NCBI GenBank assembly: GCA_011032825.1 | Contig: JAADJZ010000035.1 | Coordinates: 291,641 to 355,640, forward strand | DNA: 64,000 nucleotides | Source of the DNA: Massariosphaeria phaeospora | Lineage: Eukaryota; Ascomycota; Dothideomycetes; Pleosporales | Reading direction: 5' to 3' | The notes under the pieces: generated by a model | What the model was told of the DNA's origin: nothing | The model's input: only the letters and a program-made list of their open reading frames with translations | The model's database searches: none | Position numbers and translations under genes: made by a program | Shown: positions 58,841-64,000 of the stretch, one piece after another | Position numbering within the stretch: position 1 is the first letter of the stretch | Layout of the letters: every line of letters begins with the position of its first letter

Positions 58841-61800
58841 AAAATTGTAAGTAGCTTAGTAGTTCCTAGCGTTAGATTGCAGCCTTTTAGGCTATTTTAG
58901 CGTCAAAAGCGGTTTTTTTGCTTAAATTAGTTTTCGAGCACAGCGTTAGCGTCTTAAGACTTTATTTTAGCGTAACAAAAGCTAATACTTAGTAGTTAGT
59001 ATAAAAGTAGTTTGCTTAAAAGTAGCATAGTTGTGCATACATTTTTAAAACCTATTTTGTTTTTTTTTGCTGTAAAGTATGCTACACTAGCTTATAATAG
59101 TACAAAGTAGCTCTTTTAACGCTATGCCTCGCAATAGTAAAATAATATATTATCTCTTTCAAAAAAGTTCGTAACTTAGAAAATTTCAAATTTTTTAAAG
59201 ATCTTAATGCTAACTATGCGTTAAGTAGGAAAGTAAAACGTGTTAACTATTTCTTTTTTAAAAGCACATTGCGTTTTTTATTTTTTTTGCTACAAATTTT
59301 ATTTTTTTTTAAAAATTGTTAAGTGCATTTGCACTTATATTTGGCTTAGGTTTTTAAAAGTTTTTATTGTCTAAGTATTCTTTCTATTTAACGAGGTACT
59401 TTTAGGTGCTAACTAAAGATTTTTTTTTATTAAGCACTTTTTCAACGTGGTACACGTTGTTTTTAAAAGTGCGCAAAGTATCTACCAAAAGCTCGCTTTA
59501 AAAAAGTATTAACTTTTTCTAGTTGTAAAGTTTTAACAGGGATACGTAAAAGACTAGATAAACACTTTTTAGTTTAAAAAAGTCTACTTAGTACGCGTTA
59601 GTGCTAATCTAGTTTATAATAGTGCCTAGCTCTACGTACTTCTAGTTAAGCTTTTTCTTTAGCTTAGTAGATTTTATGTAGCAGTTTAAAATTAGCACCT
59701 AGTTACTTTGCTTTAGCAAAATGTGCTTTTTACGCTTGTTAAAATACTTTTTCTAATAGGCGTTTGCAGCTTTAATCTTGCGCTAGCATTTAGCTTAAAA
59801 AGCAATTATGTAAGCTGCTATGCTTATTTTTATAAACAACTATTTGTTACTAAAAACTATTTCAAGCTAATCTAAAGCCTTTAGAAACGCTTTGTAGTAC
59901 GCTACAAAAAAAGTAATTTTTGTAGTTACGTATTAGCTATTGTTGTACGCGAACTTCGCTACTAGCAGCTACATAGTTTAATTGTCTTGTTTAAAGCAAC
60001 AGTAACATTAAAAGTACTATTCTAGCGTTTAATTCTGTTTTTTAGTTTAACTATTTGTTTGAGAGTAATAAGTAGAAAAGAGAACGCTTATTAAGCTAAA
60101 ATAGTAGCAAAAGCTGTTCTAAAACTTTAAGTTTATAATAAAACTTTAGTCTAAGATAACGTTCTTTAAGACGCTGTAAAGTTTTACAATTTCTTTTATT
60201 TAAACTATTGCAAAGTTCTTTGCTGTCTAGTTAGCGCAAGCTAGAATATAGTAAGCTATTTTAGTTAAGCAGTTTACTACAACGAGAATAGAGTTGTATA
60301 CTTGCTTTATATACTTTAATAGTAAAAGTTTTGTAATAAAGTCTATTGTAACATTACACTACGAGCTATTAGGCGCTAGCAAAAGTATAAAGAGTCTGTA
60401 AAAGCTGTGTCTAGCTGCTACTAATTTGCAATACTTTAAACAGTTGTTATAGTACTTCTTAACGTTTTTTTTTATGCCTTTCTACTCGTATTAGCGTTTA
60501 ACTTTCTCTAAAGTTTTTTTAACGCCGAAGTAGCTAGCTATTAAGCTGTTATAACATTTCTAGAAAGCTTTTGCTTTCTTTTTTATTGTATTAAAGTAGA
60601 TTTTATTTAACTGCTTTGTTACAGCTAGTTCTAGTCTATTCTAGGCTACTATAGGCTCTACTAGTCTAAACTCGTCTTTTAAGTTAAAGTCTAAGTTTAA
60701 GTCTAAAAAGTTTGCGAAATCGCTTGCTAGATTACTTAAAAGAACTTTATTCTCTAAGAGCTTAAGCTAAAGTGCTTAAGTTAGTTTTTCTTCAATGTGC
60801 ATCTCCTTATTTTTTTTAAAAAAGTTAGCAAGCTTAGTTTTTTTGCAGGTTAGCTAGCTAATTTTGTAATTGCTGCTACTAGAGTAGGCTTACTATAGAC
60901 ACTACGAGCTATTAAAGCTTGTAATAAATCTACGTAGATTTTATTGCCTTTCTGCGCAAAAGCATAAGCTTCTTTTATGTAGTCTAGTCGTTAGAAAGAG
61001 CTATCGGCTAAATTTGTCTTTTTAGGTTAATAAATTATAACGAAGTTGTACTCTGTTAACCTTTTGTAAGCGCGAACTTGATAATAATTTAGAGTTTTTG
61101 TTTTTATAAACTATCGTAGGTTATTGTAGTCTATATAGAGATTAAACAGAATACCTAAAAAAAAATAGCAAAAGTATAACAAACTTTTGTCAATTGCTAA
61201 CAACTTTTTATTATAAGTATTGTAATTGTACTTCGCCTTGTTTATTTTCTGCGAGAAGAAACCCATTGGGCGCTAATGCGCACTTTTTTTGCTGTTTTTA
61301 CCGTTAGAAACTTTCTAGCTTAAAATTCTACTAATAGCGCTTTTAAAAGCGTTAGTTTTGAGCTTTGTAAGCTATTCTGCTTTATAATAAGCCAAAATAG
61401 AAATATCGAAAAAAGCACTCTTAAGTTTTCTAAACGCTTTCTTAGCTTTAGTTTTAAAGTTAATTTGCTAGCTTTTCTCTTTTTTTTGGGCGTGCTCGCT
61501 TCGGGCTGCTTCTAGCTTTTTCTAGGTTAGTTTGATTAATAGTAGAGCAAGCTTAGAGAACCTAGTAATAAAGCGCCAATAATAGTTTATAAAGCCTATA
61601 AATACTCGAATATTTCAAACTGTGTTCGGCATTAGCTACTTCTAGATCGTTCTAATTTGTTTTGAGTTTATTTTAACTTTTTCTAGGCATACAATGTAAC
61701 CTAAGTACTTTGTTTACCGTGTATGCTACTCGCACTTACTAAGCTTCAAGTATAGCTTTGCTTTACGCAAACGTTAAAAAAGTTTTTTAACCTAGCTCTC

Positions 61801-64000
61801 ATAGGCTTTTTTTGTGTTAGAAAATACTAGAATGTTGTTAAAGTATATAATGCAGGTTACGTTAACTAACCTAGCAAAAGTTTAGTTAATGTAGGCCTAA
61901 AATGCTGCAGAAGCATTTGTAAAACTAAATAGCATAACAAAGTACTCAAAATAACTATATCGAGTTCTAAAAGCTGTTTTCTATTTGTTTCTTTTTTTAA
62001 TCTAGATTCTGTAATAGGTTTTACGAATGTTAAGCTTAGTGTAAACTTTCGCTTTAGCTAACTTCTCTAAGAACTTGCAATAAAGCAAAAATAACGATTC
62101 TTAATTGTAATTTTGTTAAAGCTTTATAGTTAACGCAAAGCTTTAAAGTGCTGTTTTTTTTCTTTGCAAAGAAATTAGCGCACTAGCTAACTTTAAGCGC
62201 TTTATTTATTTTTATTAAAGTACTCGTCTACGTATTTGCAAAGATGCTTTAATTTACTGTTAACATGTTGTACAAAGGTTAATGCAAAAGTTGTACTAGG
62301 CTAAAGTTTAATCGCAATTCTGCTTTTATAAGACGCTATTACTAACGAGCTATTAAAGCTCGCTACGTTTTAGTACTTCTAATATTTAAGTTGCAAACTA
62401 GAGCTTTGCTTTTTTTAGTTGCTTGCTTTAAAAGTGCACTAATCAAACATAAAGCTTTGCATTAGAACTATTTAAAGTTTAAGCAAACTTTGCTGCGTTT
62501 TTATAGCTACTTTAGCATAGTTTAGTTTATTTAGGTTTTTATGCTCTAAAGAGCATGCGCGAACGCGAATAGTTTAACTTCAGCTAAAACTAATCTATCC
62601 AAAAGAGTTCGAGATACATTGAAAGCTTTTTAAAATTAGCTACTACAAAGAAATTCTATAGTTTGTACTTTGCTTTTAAAGTTTGTAATGCAAACTTTTG
62701 CTACAGTACAACTATAAATAGTGTAACTCAATTTACTTAGCGATATAAAGAGAATATTAGAATTAGTTTAAGTACTAGATTCTGTTCTTTCGCTACAACG
62801 GCCGAAAGAACATTAAAATAACTTTACTATCTACGATTGCTTTTAAGTCTTTTAAACTTTTAATTTTCGCTAACGCAGTAAGAAACGTTAAGTTCTTGCT
62901 TGTTAGCATTTACAAAAAGTGCTACTTTTTTAACTATAACAAGTTAATATAAGCTACAAAGTAAAAGGCTAATTCTTTAAGCTTTGCTTTTTCTCTTTCT
63001 TTTTTCAAAGTAGGCGTTTTTTTTTGCTTTGTTAGAGCAAGCAAAACAAAATAGCCTAGTTTGTTACATGCGTAGCAAACTAGCTCGTTAAAGCTTTTAT
63101 TTTTCTTGTTATTACTTTTTTTAAGCTTAAAGCAGCTGTTGCGTTCCTTTTTGTGCCGTTTGGCATTAGAATAAGTTAATTTATGTGCTGTTAGCGACGC
63201 GGCTCGCTTCTTGTTTTCTTAGTTTTTCTTTAGATTTTGTTATTTTATTAGAGGTTACGATAGATCTAATTAGCTTTTTTGCTCTACTTAGTAGAAAGGT
63301 AGTGCAACTCTGCAGTAAAAAGTAACGTAGTTGCTTTTTTACTTTTTCGAGAAGTGCCGCGGTGAAGTCTGCTGCTATGCTAAATAAGCTTGTTTAGTTA
63401 ATCTTAGTTTAAAAAAGTTAAAGAAGTAAAAGTAGGTTAGAAAAAGTTTAAAATAGCTTCTAACATAAAGCTTTAATAGAATTGTATACTTGCTACTTAC
63501 GTTTTTTAAAAGTGCCTAAAGCACTTAACATTTGTTTTTAAGCAATGCCTAAGTAGAGACTATAAAAAAATCGCATTTTTTTATAAATTTTATAGGTTTT
63601 TTAGAGCGTACGAAAGTTTTTAGTAACGTACGTTAACTTAAAAAAAACTTTTTAAAGTTTGCTAAAAAGTTGAAGCTTTTTGTGTAGTAGCTTTGCAATT
63701 GCGAACTATTAGTTGTAGTCTACGCGATTTTTTTTAAATAGCAGTGCAGTAGCTTAGAGCGAGGCAAATTAACCTAGTTAAAAAGTTTAAGCAGGTGCTA
63801 GCACAACTAGTTGCTAATAGCTTAGCAAGCGCGTTTTGTTTTCGTTTTAGTATAGAGCTTTTAACGCTTTAAAGCGAATAAGTTCTGTACAGTTTACTTA
63901 TTCTGCTACTAAGTTTTTAGCTTGTTAAAAGCTGCTTCGTAAGAAGTTTAATAGTGCGTTGTTATTCTTATTGTTTGAGAGTAAAGTGTTGATTTCTTTT

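Larger units (their letters stand above)
22200..64000. other. AT-rich RIP-degraded transposon block
   Basis: Base composition drops abruptly about 180 bp after the mannanase stop and stays AT-rich to the end of the window. Long open frames vanish. Coding remnants of transposons keep protein similarity but carry TAG/TAA at former Gln and Trp positions and C-to-T or G-to-A differences between copies, the signature of RIP. I saw no host gene, tRNA or rRNA inside. The block is fully made of nested or abutting elements except short linkers. Confidence 0.9.
57102..64000 (-). mobile_element. Ty3/gypsy family 2 chromovirus, copy 2 (continues past window)
   Basis: Minus-strand element. From right to left: a gag zinc knuckle remnant near 63,030-63,080 (CYACNKLGYF, His position changed to Tyr); RT near 61,820-62,000 with KTAFRTRY and YFNNILVFS, the latter the YFDD active site with both Asp changed to Asn; RNase H and integrase to about 59,600; tether YVSLLKLYN near 59,530; chromodomain near 59,330-59,450 (KYLVK). 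Left of it lies a plus-strand frame and then the LTR. All frames are broken. Confidence 0.82.

Overview
The window is a piece of a filamentous ascomycete chromosome (Pezizomycotina, most likely Dothideomycetes; no marker here fixes the genus). The evidence is short introns of about 50-120 bp with GTRNGT donors and CTGAC/CTAAC branch points, fungal-specific gene families, and an AT-rich block of nested transposons whose coding frames are broken in the way repeat-induced point mutation (RIP) breaks them: CAG, CAA and TGG codons turned into TAG or TAA.

Positions 1-22,020 are a gene-dense, GC-rich region with nine recognisable genes. In order they are the 3' part of Ku80 (DNA end joining), a polyprenol reductase (dolichol synthesis, N-glycosylation), a Hos4-like ankyrin subunit of the Set3 histone deacetylase complex, a Par14-type parvulin, a Kv-beta-like aldo/keto reductase, the nucleolar two-RRM protein Nop13, an Nbr1-type selective autophagy receptor with four ZZ domains and an FW domain, a pepsin-family aspartic protease without a visible signal peptide, and a secreted GH5 beta-mannanase. 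Ku80/polyprenol reductase and AKR/Nop13 are convergent pairs; polyprenol reductase/Hos4 and Nop13/Nbr1 are divergent pairs with long shared promoters. Exon boundaries were worked out by hand from splice signals and protein continuity.

Positions of about 22,200-64,000 are an AT-rich, RIP-degraded transposon nest with no host gene that I can see. It starts less than 200 bp after the mannanase stop codon. It holds Tc1/mariner-superfamily (pogo/Fot1-like) DNA elements that all end in ACGTA...TACGT with TA target duplications, foldback elements that share ends with them, and two families of chromodomain-bearing Ty3/gypsy elements. The deepest stack is four levels: a pogo element (24,953-47,637) holds a gypsy element (27,288-46,229; LTRs of 505 bp, duplication ATAAG), which holds a second pogo element (32,538-41,567), which holds a younger gypsy element (33,334-40,510; LTRs of 501 bp, duplication CTTTA). 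Most insertions can be checked against an uninterrupted sister copy elsewhere in the window. Removing the insertions gives the same net length, 1,848 bp, for both host pogo elements.

The most unusual observation is an antisense reading frame in the gypsy elements between the chromodomain and the 3' LTR. In the younger element it starts with ATG and has six cysteines at the exact spacing of a fungal Zn2Cys6 (Gal4-type) motif, followed by a coiled-coil-like stretch. The older copy is strongly diverged in this segment but keeps the same cysteine layout, with two Cys changed to Tyr and the start Met to Ile, as RIP would do. The second gypsy family has a plus-strand, again antisense, frame at the same location. 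The gag tail also carries a series of C-x4-C pairs that I cannot assign.
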